From Limiplasma sp036652695 (GTDB lineage: Bacteria; Bacillota; Clostridia; Christensenellales; Aristaeellaceae): a DNA stretch of 22,578 nt. Under the pieces are notes generated by a model. The model made no database searches. It was not told the DNA's origin and was given only the letters and a program-made list of their open reading frames with translations. Below, piece after piece: positions 14,076 to 21,370 of this stretch; positions within the stretch are counted from its first letter, which is position 1, and each line of letters opens with the position of its first letter. The translations under genes and the position numbers were made by a program. The stretch lies in assembly GCA_036652695.1 (NCBI GenBank), contig JAVVVJ010000044.1:1-22578 (forward strand), given 5' to 3'.

Positions 14076-14130
14076 TTTCTTCACCAATGTATGCTGTTAC
14101 CAATTTTCACAAGTGATTGGCTGCAAAATA

Positions 14131-14159
14131 AGTATATCACGCATTGTCTTATTTGTCAA
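14131..14159 (-). promoter_or_regulatory. Strong sigma-A type promoter of the small-protein/glycosyltransferase unit
   Basis: On the minus strand: perfect -35 TTGACA (14159-14154), 17-base spacer, -10 TATACT (14136-14131, five of six). Transcription would start near 14124, leaving a leader of about 110 bases that contains the terminator-like hairpin. Confidence 0.85.
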
Positions 14160-14297
14160 ATCTGCACAAAATTTATCCCTAAACGGAAATGAATCGGTCG
14201 GCTAGATCCGTTGGCGCTTCGCATAAGCCCATGCCCTCTCCAGTAGGAATTTCATTCCTCTTTCATTCTTTTTCATCATAGCTTCTCAATTTTCGGC

Positions 14298-14325
14298 AAA
14301 GGGAAACGATGATGCGTATACGAAA
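14298..14325 (+). promoter_or_regulatory. Candidate sigma-H promoter of the spoIIA operon
   Basis: In B. subtilis the spoIIA operon is transcribed by sigma-H (-35 RNAGGAWWW, -10 RNNGAAT). Here AAAGGGAAA (14298-14306, eight of nine) is followed after 12 bases by TACGAAA (14319-14325, five of seven). The start would be about 28 bases before spoIIAA. A second perfect -35-like match, GTAGGAATT near 14240-14250, has no -10 partner. The match is only moderate. Confidence 0.35.
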
Positions 14326-14359
14326 TTGATAGGGGAGAAACCGAAACGGAGGTTGTGCC

Positions 14360-14686
14360 ATGCTACAAGCCAAACCGCTGCTGGAAGCCGTAACTGTGGT
14401 CATCGCGGGTGAGCTGGATCAATGCACCGCGCCGCAAATTCGACGACAGCTTGATGAGATCATCAGCGATCCGGACGTCATTCATCTGGTGCTGGATCTG
14501 GAAAACCTAACCTTTATGGATTCCTCGGGGATCGGGGTGCTGCTGGGACGGCTGCGCGCCCTGCAAGCGCGTGGAGGCTCGCTCAGCGTGAAAAGCATGC
14601 AGCCGCCAATTGAAAAACTGTTCCGGCTTTCAGGGCTGAACCGCGTCATTGACGTGGAGGATGCAAAAAGGGGAGGACGGCTGTGA
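14360..14686 (+). CDS. spoIIAA: Anti-sigma F factor antagonist SpoIIAA
   Basis: STAS-domain protein that, when unphosphorylated, binds SpoIIAB and frees sigma F in the forespore. The 108-residue product has the conserved phosphorylation loop FMDSSGIGVLLGR; by alignment with B. subtilis Ser58, Ser56 is the residue phosphorylated by SpoIIAB and dephosphorylated by SpoIIE. The N-terminal strand pattern VTVVIAGELDQCTAPQIR and the C-terminal helix PPIEKLFRLSGL are typical. GGAGG at 14348-14352 is 7 bases before ATG. It is the first gene of the operon; its stop overlaps the SpoIIAB start. Confidence 0.96.
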   Translation: MLQAKPLLEAVTVVIAGELDQCTAPQIRRQLDEIISDPDVIHLVLDLENLTFMDSSGIGVLLGRLRALQARGGSLSVKSMQPPIEKLFRLSGLNRVIDVEDAKRGGRL

Positions 14687-15156
14687 TGCAAAATCAAATG
14701 GAACTAACCTTTACCGCTTGCCCGCAGAACGAGGCATTTGCCAGAGTGGCAATCGCCGCGTTCGCGGTGCAGCTGAACCCCACACTGCCCGAAATGGCGG
14801 ATATCAAAACCGCTGTGAGCGAGGCGGTGACCAACGCCATTGTACATGGCTACCGTGGCCGCGAGGACGAGGGGCTGGTACGCCTGCACGCGGAATATGG
14901 GGAACGGCGGCTGCTTACGGTGAGTGTAAGCGATGAAGGCTGCGGCATAGAGGATGTGGAAGCCGCCATGCAGCCCTTCTATTCCACAGGCGACGGCGCG
15001 GAGCGTAGCGGCATGGGCTTTTGCGTTATGCAAACCTTCATGGACGCGGTGGACGTGGAGAGCACAGTGGGGCACGGCACCACGGTGACGATGCGCAAAT
15101 ATATCACGGGCGAGGTGGGATTGCACCGTGAGCGAGTGCTTGACGAAATTGGCTGA
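14686..15156 (+). CDS. spoIIAB: Anti-sigma F factor / serine kinase SpoIIAB
   Basis: Binds and holds sigma F and phosphorylates SpoIIAA. The 156-residue GHKL ATPase has the N box EAVTNAIVHGY, the G1 box SDEGCGI and the G2 box SGMGFCVMQTFMD, followed by the strand STVGHGTTVTMRK. These are the expected ATP-binding motifs of the family. I use ATG 14686, which overlaps the SpoIIAA stop (TGATG); GTG 14683 is equally in frame and adds one residue. GGGAGG near 14671-14676 is the ribosome binding site for both. The protein is about 10 residues longer at its C-terminus than the B. subtilis form because it overlaps the sigF start by 29 bases. Confidence 0.96.
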   Translation: MQNQMELTFTACPQNEAFARVAIAAFAVQLNPTLPEMADIKTAVSEAVTNAIVHGYRGREDEGLVRLHAEYGERRLLTVSVSDEGCGIEDVEAAMQPFYSTGDGAERSGMGFCVMQTFMDAVDVESTVGHGTTVTMRKYITGEVGLHRERVLDEIG

Positions 15157-15796
15157 CGGCGAACAACGCGAGCATTATGGGCTGGCGGTCTACTGCGCGA
15201 AGCGCTTCTTTGGGCGCGGCGTGCCGCGCGAGGAGCTAATCGCAGAGGCAGAGGCGGCGCTCCTGTGGGCCGCCTCTCGCTTTGACGCGCAGCGCGGCGC
15301 TCGGTTTTCTTCGTACGCGATCCCGTTTGTGCTGGGCGCATTGCGCGAGCTGTGCGCAAAGGCCGCGCCCATGCATGTGCCGCGCACGGATATGCGCCTG
15401 CTCTGCGCGGCGGAACGCGCGCGCGTGGAGCTTCGCGCAAGGGATGGGCGAGAGCCCACGATAGCGGAGCTTGGCGCGGCGGTGGGCGCGGAGCCGATTA
15501 GGTTAAGCGCGATGCTCGCGGCAAAGGAGCGCATGCAAAGCGCTTCCGGCGGCGAAGCGGCGCAGGAGCGCGCACGGGATTGCGAGGATAACGCAGGGTT
15601 TGAGGATAGCGTGCTTTTGAAGGATACGATCATGCGGCTTGGCCGCCCACTTGCGCAGGTGCTGTGGCTGCGCTTCGGCGTGGGTTTTTCACAAGCTGAG
15701 GTGGCAGCAAGGCTTGGCGTGTCCCAATCCCAGCTGTCGCGCTGGGAGCAACGCGGCAAAGACGCGTTGCGGCAAGCGTTGGAGGGCACAGTGTAG
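15128..15796 (+). CDS. sigF: RNA polymerase sigma factor SigF (divergent)
   Basis: Forespore-specific sigma factor released by the SpoIIA switch. Identity comes mainly from position: third gene of spoIIA, overlapping spoIIAB by 29 bases with a GTG start and GAGGTGGG about 9 bases upstream. The sigma-70 architecture is present: region 2 (about residues 15-75, with RFDAQRGARFSSYAIPFVLGALREL), a region 3 (about 95-140) and region 4 ending in the helix-turn-helix FSQAEVAARLGVSQSQLSRWEQRG. The product is 222 residues against about 250 for typical SigF, and the core-binding part of region 2 is unusual (ELIAEAEAALLWAASRFD where most SigF have a DLxQxGxxGL motif). It is likely functional because the frame is intact and the partner genes are conserved. 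It ends 20 bases before a hairpin array. Confidence 0.88.
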   Translation: MSECLTKLADGEQREHYGLAVYCAKRFFGRGVPREELIAEAEAALLWAASRFDAQRGARFSSYAIPFVLGALRELCAKAAPMHVPRTDMRLLCAAERARVELRARDGREPTIAELGAAVGAEPIRLSAMLAAKERMQSASGGEAAQERARDCEDNAGFEDSVLLKDTIMRLGRPLAQVLWLRFGVGFSQAEVAARLGVSQSQLSRWEQRGKDALRQALEGTV

Positions 15797-15816
15797 CTCA
15801 TCAGAAGCGCCATCTC

Positions 15817-16044
15817 AAGGGCGAAGCCCGCGACACGCAAAGGGCGAAGCCCGCCACATACAAAGGGCGAAGCCCGTCATACGCAAAGGGCGAAGCCCGC
15901 CCGCGCCCCCAAGGGCGAAGCCCGTCACACGCAAAGGGCAAAGCCCGCCGCGCCCCCAAGGGCGAAGCCCGCCCGCGCCCCAAGGGCGAAGCCCACCGCG
16001 TCCCCAAGGGCGAAGCCCGCCGCCCCCCCCAAGGGCGAAGCCCG
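15817..16044. repeat. Tandem array of ten minihairpin repeats downstream of sigF
   Basis: A 14-base core AAGGGCGAAGCCCG occurs ten times (starts 15817, 15840, 15863, 15886, 15911, 15934, 15958, 15982, 16006, 16031), with a 23-25 base period. Each core can fold as a 4-bp stem GGGC/GCCC with the three-base loop GAA (AAA in copy 6). The stem is invariant in all ten; copy 8 ends in A rather than G. Between cores lie 9-11 bases of two kinds: an 'ACAYRCA'-like type (after copies 1, 2, 3 and 5) and a 'CCGCGCCCC' type (after copies 4, 6, 7, 8 and 9). The period is not a multiple of three. It would be transcribed as the 3' end of the spoIIA mRNA and, antisense, as read-through from the MATE gene. Confidence 0.92.
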
Positions 16045-16072
16045 TCGGCAGAGCCAAACCCCACCCATAACA

Positions 16073-16129
16073 GCCCTGCGACCCGTCGTCGCAGGGCGGC
16101 ACAAAGCCGCGCGGCCTTCGCCGCGCGGC
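16073..16129. repeat. Two perfect 10-bp G+C-rich hairpins
   Basis: First hairpin: GCCCTGCGAC / GTCGCAGGGC (16073-16082 with 16088-16097), loop CCGTC. Second: arm GCCGCGCGGC on both sides (16106-16115 and 16120-16129), loop CTTC; this arm is itself self-complementary. They lie right after the minihairpin array. Neither is followed by a T-tract. Confidence 0.88.
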
Positions 16130-16163
16130 GTACTTGCATCCCCTCGCGCCACCTCTGCCCTCC

Positions 16164-16210
16164 CCGCGCGCCCGAAGCGCGCGGTTGTGGGTGCAGGGCT
16201 TTAGCCCTGC
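16164..16210. repeat. Two further hairpins at the end of the MATE gene
   Basis: One 8-bp hairpin CCGCGCGC / GCGCGCGG (16164-16171 with 16177-16184), and one 7-bp hairpin GCAGGGC / GCCCTGC (16193-16199 with 16204-16210) that contains the MATE stop codon in its loop. Read on the minus strand they follow the transporter gene and could help end transcription or protect the mRNA, but no T-tract is present. Confidence 0.8.
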
Positions 16211-17559
16211 CGGATGGTGGAAATTATTTTTTTGTTGATTCTTGCGTAGAAGAATAGGCTTAAGGCTAAGGAAACGAGCTCGGCAATGGGGAAGGAAAGC
16301 CAGATTAGGTTGATGTTGCCGGTAAGGGAAAGGAGATAGGCGCTAGGTAGTAAAACAAAGAGCTGGCGAGCAAGAGAGGTGTACATGCTGTATAGACCGT
16401 TGCCAAGCGCCTGAAATACGCTGGAGCAGACGATGCAAAAGCCTGCAAAGATAAAGGGAATCGCAAGGATGCGCAATGCGGGCACACCCATGATGAGTAA
16501 CTCGGGGGTGGGGTTGAACATGCCCAAGAGCTGGGCGGGGAATAGCTCGAAGGCTAAGGTGCCAGCCGCCATCATGCTGACGGCGCAGATCATGCTGAGG
16601 CGAATCGTGTGTAGAACACGCGCGCGCTTGCCGGCGCCGTAATTGTAGGCGACAATGGGCACCATGCCGTTGTTGAGGCCAAAGACGGGCATAAAGACGA
16701 AGCTTTGTAGCTTGTAGTAGAGGCCGAATACGGTTTGGGCAATGCCGAAGGGCACAAGGATAAGGTTCATGCCAAAGGACATCAGAGCGCCAATGGCCTG
16801 CATAACAATGGAGGGCGCACCCACCTGATAGATCTCGCGGATAATGCGCATACGCGGACGGAAGCCGCGTAAGCGAAGGGTCACATCGGTGTTGCGATAG
16901 TGATTGAGGAGGATGGCAAAAATCGCGCCCAAGATCTGCCCGATTACGGTGGCTGCCGCCGCGCCCGCAATGCCCATTTTGGGTGCGCCAAAGAGACCAA
17001 AAATCAAAATTGGATCAAGAATGATGTTGGTAATCGCGCCTAGGCCTTGGGTAAACATGGTGTAAAGCGAACGCCCGGTGGATTGGAGAATACGCTCGAA
17101 GGCAAATTCCATGAAGATGCCGATGGAGCCAGCGCAGCAGATGATGAGGTAGGTCACGCCGTACTCGCGCACTTCAAGCACATCGGTTTGACTGTTCATG
17201 AAGGGGCGCGCCGCCAGCACGCCTAGCAAAGCGAAGGCCACATAGCACGCGACGCAGGCAAATACCCCGTTCTCGGCTACATGGTTGGCCTTCTCGCGGT
17301 TGCGCTCGCCAAGCGTGCGGGAAAGAAGGGCGTTGATGCCTACACCGGTGCCCGCGCCAAGGGCAATCATCAGGCTTTGGATGGGAAAGGCGAGGGATAC
17401 GGCGCGGATGGCATATTCGCCGATCTGCGCCACAAAGATGCTGTCCACAATGTTGTATAGCGCTTGAATGAGCATGCTGATGATCATGGGGAGTGACATG
17501 TTGAGTAAAAGCTTGTTGACGGGCATCACACCGAGCTTGTTTTCCGTAGGTTGTTGCAT
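16201..17559 (-). CDS. MATE family efflux transporter
   Basis: Multidrug and toxic-compound extrusion protein, exporting cationic compounds in exchange for Na+ or H+. The 452-residue product has about 12 hydrophobic segments and the two-fold MATE pattern: NMSLPMIISMLIQALYNIVD near the start, GAGTGVGINALLSRTLGERN (residues about 68-88), QSTGRSLYTM, and in the second half a related set with FGLNNGMVPIVAYNYGAGKR. The DinF/NorM subgroup cannot be fixed. Its ATG 17559 is preceded by AAGGGA at a rather long spacing of 13 bases. It lies 38 bases downstream of the DUF421 gene, on the same transcript. The stop codon sits in a hairpin loop. Substrate unknown. Confidence 0.93.
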   Translation of the reverse strand: MQQPTENKLGVMPVNKLLLNMSLPMIISMLIQALYNIVDSIFVAQIGEYAIRAVSLAFPIQSLMIALGAGTGVGINALLSRTLGERNREKANHVAENGVFACVACYVAFALLGVLAARPFMNSQTDVLEVREYGVTYLIICCAGSIGIFMEFAFERILQSTGRSLYTMFTQGLGAITNIILDPILIFGLFGAPKMGIAGAAAATVIGQILGAIFAILLNHYRNTDVTLRLRGFRPRMRIIREIYQVGAPSIVMQAIGALMSFGMNLILVPFGIAQTVFGLYYKLQSFVFMPVFGLNNGMVPIVAYNYGAGKRARVLHTIRLSMICAVSMMAAGTLAFELFPAQLLGMFNPTPELLIMGVPALRILAIPFIFAGFCIVCSSVFQALGNGLYSMYTSLARQLFVLLPSAYLLSLTGNINLIWLSFPIAELVSLALSLFFYARINKKIISTIRQG

Positions 17560-17597
17560 TGTATTTTCGTGTCCCTTCTGATTGGAGGCGGAGCGCG

Positions 17598-18314
17598 TTA
17601 GGCGTAGTACCCCTTGCTCTCCCGATCCTCATTCTTTTCGTAAATGGCAAGTGCGTTGTCGGCATCCACGGTGGCAAGCAGAATATCCCGGACATCGGTA
17701 TAGCCCTGTACTTCCATCTGCTTGCGGAGCCATTTTTCATCGTTGCCGGTGGCTTTGAGACGCTCTGGCCGCATGGTACCATCGGTGATGACGGCGATTA
17801 CGGGGCGTGCCTGGGTGGGCGTGATGCGCATATCGCTAGGCGTGAGCGGGCGGTCGCCAGCGTTGGGCAAAAAACTCATCAGGCCGTTAACCTCCAATAG
17901 CACCAGCTGGAGCTGTGCCAGATCGAAATATCCAGCGCCGCGGCATTCGGTCATGAACTCGTTAAGGTCGATCTTCGCCTTTTTGAGGCTGTTGTAGTAA
18001 AGCGTGCCGCGGTCATATAAAACGAGCGGTTCGCCAAGGAAAACCTTGCGTAGCTTGAGCGATTTGTTGTTGAGCGTGTTGATGATCATGGATGCGCCCG
18101 CGTAAATCACCATGGCTACCAGCGCAAGCCAGCTCTCGGGATCGGGGTGCGTGGCCATTTCCGCCGCCAGAGAACCGATGGAAATACCGACAATATAGTC
18201 AAATACCGTAAGCTGGCTCATCTGCCGGTTTCCCATCAATTTGGTAAGGATAAATAACGTGACGAGCGATGTCACGCTGAGCAAAACCACCTGTCCCAAA
18301 TCCGCAAGCTGCAT
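17598..18314 (-). CDS. DUF421 domain membrane protein (YetF/YdfR type)
   Basis: Membrane protein of unknown biochemical function found in many spore-formers. The 238-residue product has three N-terminal hydrophobic segments and the family signature MGNRQMSQLTVFDYIVGISI, then SLAAEMATHP. The cytoplasmic part follows, with KLRKVFLGEPLVLYDRG and the typical DLAQLQLVLLEVNGLMSFLP. The C-terminal 80 residues match the second DUF421/DUF3290-like half. ATG 18314 has GGGGAGG 7 bases upstream. The family has been linked to the spore membrane and to germination in some Bacillus; here that would fit a spore former but is not shown. It lies 55 bases after comF and 38 before the MATE gene. Confidence 0.9.
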   Translation of the reverse strand: MQLADLGQVVLLSVTSLVTLFILTKLMGNRQMSQLTVFDYIVGISIGSLAAEMATHPDPESWLALVAMVIYAGASMIINTLNNKSLKLRKVFLGEPLVLYDRGTLYYNSLKKAKIDLNEFMTECRGAGYFDLAQLQLVLLEVNGLMSFLPNAGDRPLTPSDMRITPTQARPVIAVITDGTMRPERLKATGNDEKWLRKQMEVQGYTDVRDILLATVDADNALAIYEKNEDRESKGYYA

Positions 18315-18369
18315 GCCAAGGCCTCCCCCTGCGCATATTTAGGGAAAGCATGCCCGAAATACGGAGCGT

Positions 18370-19053
18370 TCATGCGCGACAGGCCGCCAATAGCGCTACC
18401 TCCCCAGCGCCTGCGGATAGAAGCGCCTGCGCACAGGCGGTAGCGGTCGCGCCGGTGGTAAGAACGTCATCAATCAAGAGAAAGCTTGCGCCGCGCAGTT
18501 TTGGGGGAAGCTCGGCGGAAAACGCGCCGCTCATCGCGCGAAGCCGCTCCTCGCGCGTGCGGTGCTCCTGCGGGGCGTTTCCCTTGTGGCGCAGAAGCAG
18601 GCCATCGGCGATGGGTAGCCCGGTATACGCGCTTACCTCACGCGCAAGCAAGGCCGCTTGGTTGTAGCCGCGCAGCCGTTCGCGCCGGGGATGCATGGGT
18701 ACGGGCAGCAGGCACGCGGGCGGGTGCGAGCGCAACGCGCTGCATAGGGCGTAGGCAGCGCACATGCCTTCGGCCAGCGGCGGCGCACAGGCGCTGTCGG
18801 AACGGAATTTGAGGCGGTGTACCAGCTGCCTTGCCGCGCCCTGATACCAGTAGGCGCACACGCAACCGATCAGCGGCGCGTGCAAGGGCACGGCAAGCTC
18901 AATATCCGGCACGCGTTCACGAGTGAGAGAACGCGCGCAAGCCGCGCAGAGCGTATGCTCGCCAGCCGAGGCTAACCCGCACTGACAGAGGTGGCAGATG
19001 TTTTGCTGCGGATAGAACAGCGCACCCAGCCAGTCGCGCACAAGGGCGGCCAC
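18370..19053 (-). CDS. comFC: ComF family phosphoribosyltransferase-like protein
   Basis: Member of the ComFC/GntX family, needed in some species for DNA uptake and natural transformation. The 227-residue product has the N-terminal zinc-finger cysteines (Cys20, Cys23, Cys25, Cys36, Cys39) and the C-terminal phosphoribosyltransferase motif LLIDDVLTTGATATA (about 192-206). LLPVPMHPRRERLRGYNQA is the usual central signature. The frame is open to 19152, overlapping recD2, but I start at GTG 19053, 4 bases after the recD2 stop, because the preceding part does not resemble the family. The ribosome binding site is weak, so translation probably depends on recD2. A paired comFA helicase is absent; RecD2 is a different kind of helicase. 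Confidence 0.88.
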   Translation of the reverse strand: MAALVRDWLGALFYPQQNICHLCQCGLASAGEHTLCAACARSLTRERVPDIELAVPLHAPLIGCVCAYWYQGAARQLVHRLKFRSDSACAPPLAEGMCAAYALCSALRSHPPACLLPVPMHPRRERLRGYNQAALLAREVSAYTGLPIADGLLLRHKGNAPQEHRTREERLRAMSGAFSAELPPKLRGASFLLIDDVLTTGATATACAQALLSAGAGEVALLAACRA

Positions 19054-19057
19054 GCCG

Positions 19058-21289
19058 CTAGAGGCTCGCCGCCGCGCGCAGACGCTCGCATAGCGTAGTG
19101 TAGCGCGTGGCGATGTGGTCGTTGTGTACCATTTGAGCAATGACCTCCTCACGCCCTACGAGCACCACAAGGCGCCGTGCGCGCGTGAGCGCTGTGTAAA
19201 GAAGGTTTCGCGCCATGAGCATGGGCGGTCCGCTCACCACGGGCATCACAACCACGGGAAATTCACTGCCTTGACTTTTGTGTACGGTGAGGCAGTAGGC
19301 AAGCTCCAGCGCGTCCAGCTGCTGCTTTTGATAGGTAACAAGGCGCTCGTCGTCATAGCATACGGTCAATAGATGCTCGGCGGGGTCGAGATGCTCGATG
19401 TACCCTACATCGCCGTTAAAGACGCCGTTGCCCTCCTCGGTACCGGCGGCAGTACGGCGCGTAAATTCGATTTGGTAATCATTCTTGGTTTGGATTACCT
19501 TATCCCCCATGCGAAACTCGGTTTCGCCATGCATGAGGGTCTCCTTGTGCGAGCCCTCCGGGTTCAGCGCCGCCTGCAACAGGCGGTTAAGCTCAAAAGA
19601 GCCGCAATCACCCTTTTTGGTAGGGCTGAGCACCTGAATACAGCGCGTGGCCTCACTGCGCCACTGATCCTGCGGGAAGCGCAGATATTTGGGCAAGCGC
19701 GTGCGCAATAGCTCGCAGATGGCCTGTGCGGCCTCGGACTGCATCGTTTTGCGCTCAAAGAAGAAGTCCGTGTCCTTGTTGCGCAGCAGGGGCATTTCCC
19801 CATGGTTGATGCGGTGGGCGTTGAGGACAATCATGCTTTGCTCATCCTGACGGAAGATATCTGTCAGGCGCACGCTGGGTACCGCATCGCTCCGCAAAAT
19901 GTCGCGAAGCACGTTGCCCGCGCCTACGCTGGGCAGTTGATCGGCATCCCCCACCAAAATGAGGCGAGTGCCGGGCAGCACGGCGCGCAAAAGCCCGCGC
20001 ATCAGGGATACGTCCACCATGCTCATTTCATCCACAATGACGCAATCGGCCTCCAACGGATAATCCTCACCGCGTGCGAAGGTATCCGCATCACCGCCAT
20101 ATTCCAGCAATCGGTGGATGGTTTTGGCCTCCTTGCCCGTGGCCTCGCTCATGCGCTTGGCTGCGCGGCCTGTGGGCGCGCATAGGAGGATGTCGTTATC
20201 CTCCTTGAGCAAATCAATGATGCAGCGGATGATGGTGGTTTTGCCGGTGCCAGGTCCGCCGGTAATCACCAGCACGCCCTCCTCCACCGCGCTTTGAATC
20301 GCTTTTTTTTGCACGGCGCTAAAGCGCACCCCGCCGCTTCTCTCATAGGCAGCGATGCGCTTTTCAAGCCCCGTGACGCGCTTGTAGGGATGCGCCTGCA
20401 TGAGCTGGGTGAGGCGCATGGCGATCTCGCTCTCGCAATGGTAATAAAGCGGCAGGCAGAGCGCATCCTCACATTCCGGCACAGAAAAGCCCACCAACAT
20501 TTTGGTGAGCAGCGCTTGGCTGATCTGCCGCTGCACAAGCTCCTCTTCGGCACGCAGCATCGCGCATGCGCGTTCCGCCAGCCTCACGCGGGGCAGATAC
20601 GTATGCCCGCCGCTGATTGCGGCCTCGCTTAGCAGATAAAACAACGCCGCGCGAATGCGAAAATCGCTCTGCGGGTCTACGCCCATGCTCAGCGCGATGC
20701 GATCTGCCGTTAAGAAGCCCACGCCATCAATATCCATCACCATGCGGTAGGGGTTTTGACGAATGAGCTCCACGGTATTTTCCCCATAATACTTGGCGAT
20801 TTTCATGGCAAGGTTTGGGCTTATGCCGTACTCCTGCAAAAAAACGAGCACACGGCGCATGTTCATCTGCTCCGCGTAGCTTTCCATAATCATGGCCGCG
20901 CGCTTGACGCCAATGCCCGTGACCTCGGTCAGGCGCTGGGGCTGTTCATCCAGAATGTCCATGGCCTTTTCCCCAAAATGCTTCACGATGAGCTTTGCGG
21001 TGGAAGGGCCGATGCCCCGTATCAACCCAGAGCCAAGGTATTTTTCAATGGCGCTCTTGCCCGTAGGGGGTGTTATGGTGCAGGTGCGGGCGTTGAACTG
21101 CTTGCCATACAGGGCGTGCTCTGTCCATGTGCCCGCAAAGGTCACGTTTTCCCCGGCGCTGAGCTCCGGCATCTGCCCCACGACTGTCTGCTGGGCACGG
21201 CCTACCGTTACACGCAACACCGTATAGCCGTTTTCCTCGTTGCGAAAGGTGGTATCCTGCACAACTGCCGTCAGTTGCTCCTGCTCCAT
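19058..21289 (-). CDS. recD2: ATP-dependent DNA helicase RecD2
   Basis: 5'-3' SF1B DNA helicase acting in DNA repair and recombination without RecBC. The 743-residue product has the long N-terminal region of RecD2 (OB-like strand and helix-hairpin-helix, with GSGLIRGIGPSTAKLIVKHF at 86-105 and EVTGIGVKRAAMI near 122-134), then Walker A GGPGTGKT at 344-351, Walker B VIVDEMSMVD (DEMS at 420-423), GDADQLPSVGAGNV and, near the end, TVHKSQGSEFPVVVMPV and YTALTRARRLVVLVG. All helicase motifs are present. AAGGAGG is 7 bases before ATG 21289 and a promoter lies just upstream. comF follows after 4 bases, and the DUF421 and MATE genes may share the transcript. Confidence 0.96.
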   Translation of the reverse strand: MEQEQLTAVVQDTTFRNEENGYTVLRVTVGRAQQTVVGQMPELSAGENVTFAGTWTEHALYGKQFNARTCTITPPTGKSAIEKYLGSGLIRGIGPSTAKLIVKHFGEKAMDILDEQPQRLTEVTGIGVKRAAMIMESYAEQMNMRRVLVFLQEYGISPNLAMKIAKYYGENTVELIRQNPYRMVMDIDGVGFLTADRIALSMGVDPQSDFRIRAALFYLLSEAAISGGHTYLPRVRLAERACAMLRAEEELVQRQISQALLTKMLVGFSVPECEDALCLPLYYHCESEIAMRLTQLMQAHPYKRVTGLEKRIAAYERSGGVRFSAVQKKAIQSAVEEGVLVITGGPGTGKTTIIRCIIDLLKEDNDILLCAPTGRAAKRMSEATGKEAKTIHRLLEYGGDADTFARGEDYPLEADCVIVDEMSMVDVSLMRGLLRAVLPGTRLILVGDADQLPSVGAGNVLRDILRSDAVPSVRLTDIFRQDEQSMIVLNAHRINHGEMPLLRNKDTDFFFERKTMQSEAAQAICELLRTRLPKYLRFPQDQWRSEATRCIQVLSPTKKGDCGSFELNRLLQAALNPEGSHKETLMHGETEFRMGDKVIQTKNDYQIEFTRRTAAGTEEGNGVFNGDVGYIEHLDPAEHLLTVCYDDERLVTYQKQQLDALELAYCLTVHKSQGSEFPVVVMPVVSGPPMLMARNLLYTALTRARRLVVLVGREEVIAQMVHNDHIATRYTTLCERLRAAASL

Positions 21290-21340
21290 CCCTTCGCCTC
21301 CTTAGCGGCTGCCGCTGTGGGCGGCGAAGCTGCTCTGCGT

Positions 21341-21370
21341 ATTATAGCATTTTCATTGGGGTGGGGGCAA
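21341..21370 (-). promoter_or_regulatory. Promoter of the recD2 operon
   Basis: On the minus strand: perfect -10 TATAAT (21346-21341) with an extended-10 TGC just before it, an 18-base spacer and a weak -35 TTGCCC (21370-21365). The start would be near 21334. The G-rich plus strand next to it makes the -35 less certain. Confidence 0.65.

Noticed and set aside
13870..14103. 77-codon minus-strand open frame overlapping the small lysine-rich gene
   Set aside because: A different frame of the same DNA. It has no ribosome binding site at its start, begins upstream of the leader hairpin and its composition is not protein-like. The 39-residue frame has a better start.
14016..14124. T-box or known riboswitch before the small gene
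   Set aside because: The leader is only about 110 bases and lacks the conserved T-box sequence, a specifier loop or any known aptamer core.
15817..16044. CRISPR array
   Set aside because: The core repeat is only 14 bases, the spacers are 9-11 bases and fall into two similar classes rather than being unique, and no cas gene is nearby.
15639..16152. Long stop-free frames on both strands (up to 143 codons) reading as repeats such as GLRPWG or RASPLG
   Set aside because: They arise because the hairpin array and its C-rich spacers contain no stop codons; the 23-25 base period would shift frame at each unit, and no ribosome binding site is present.
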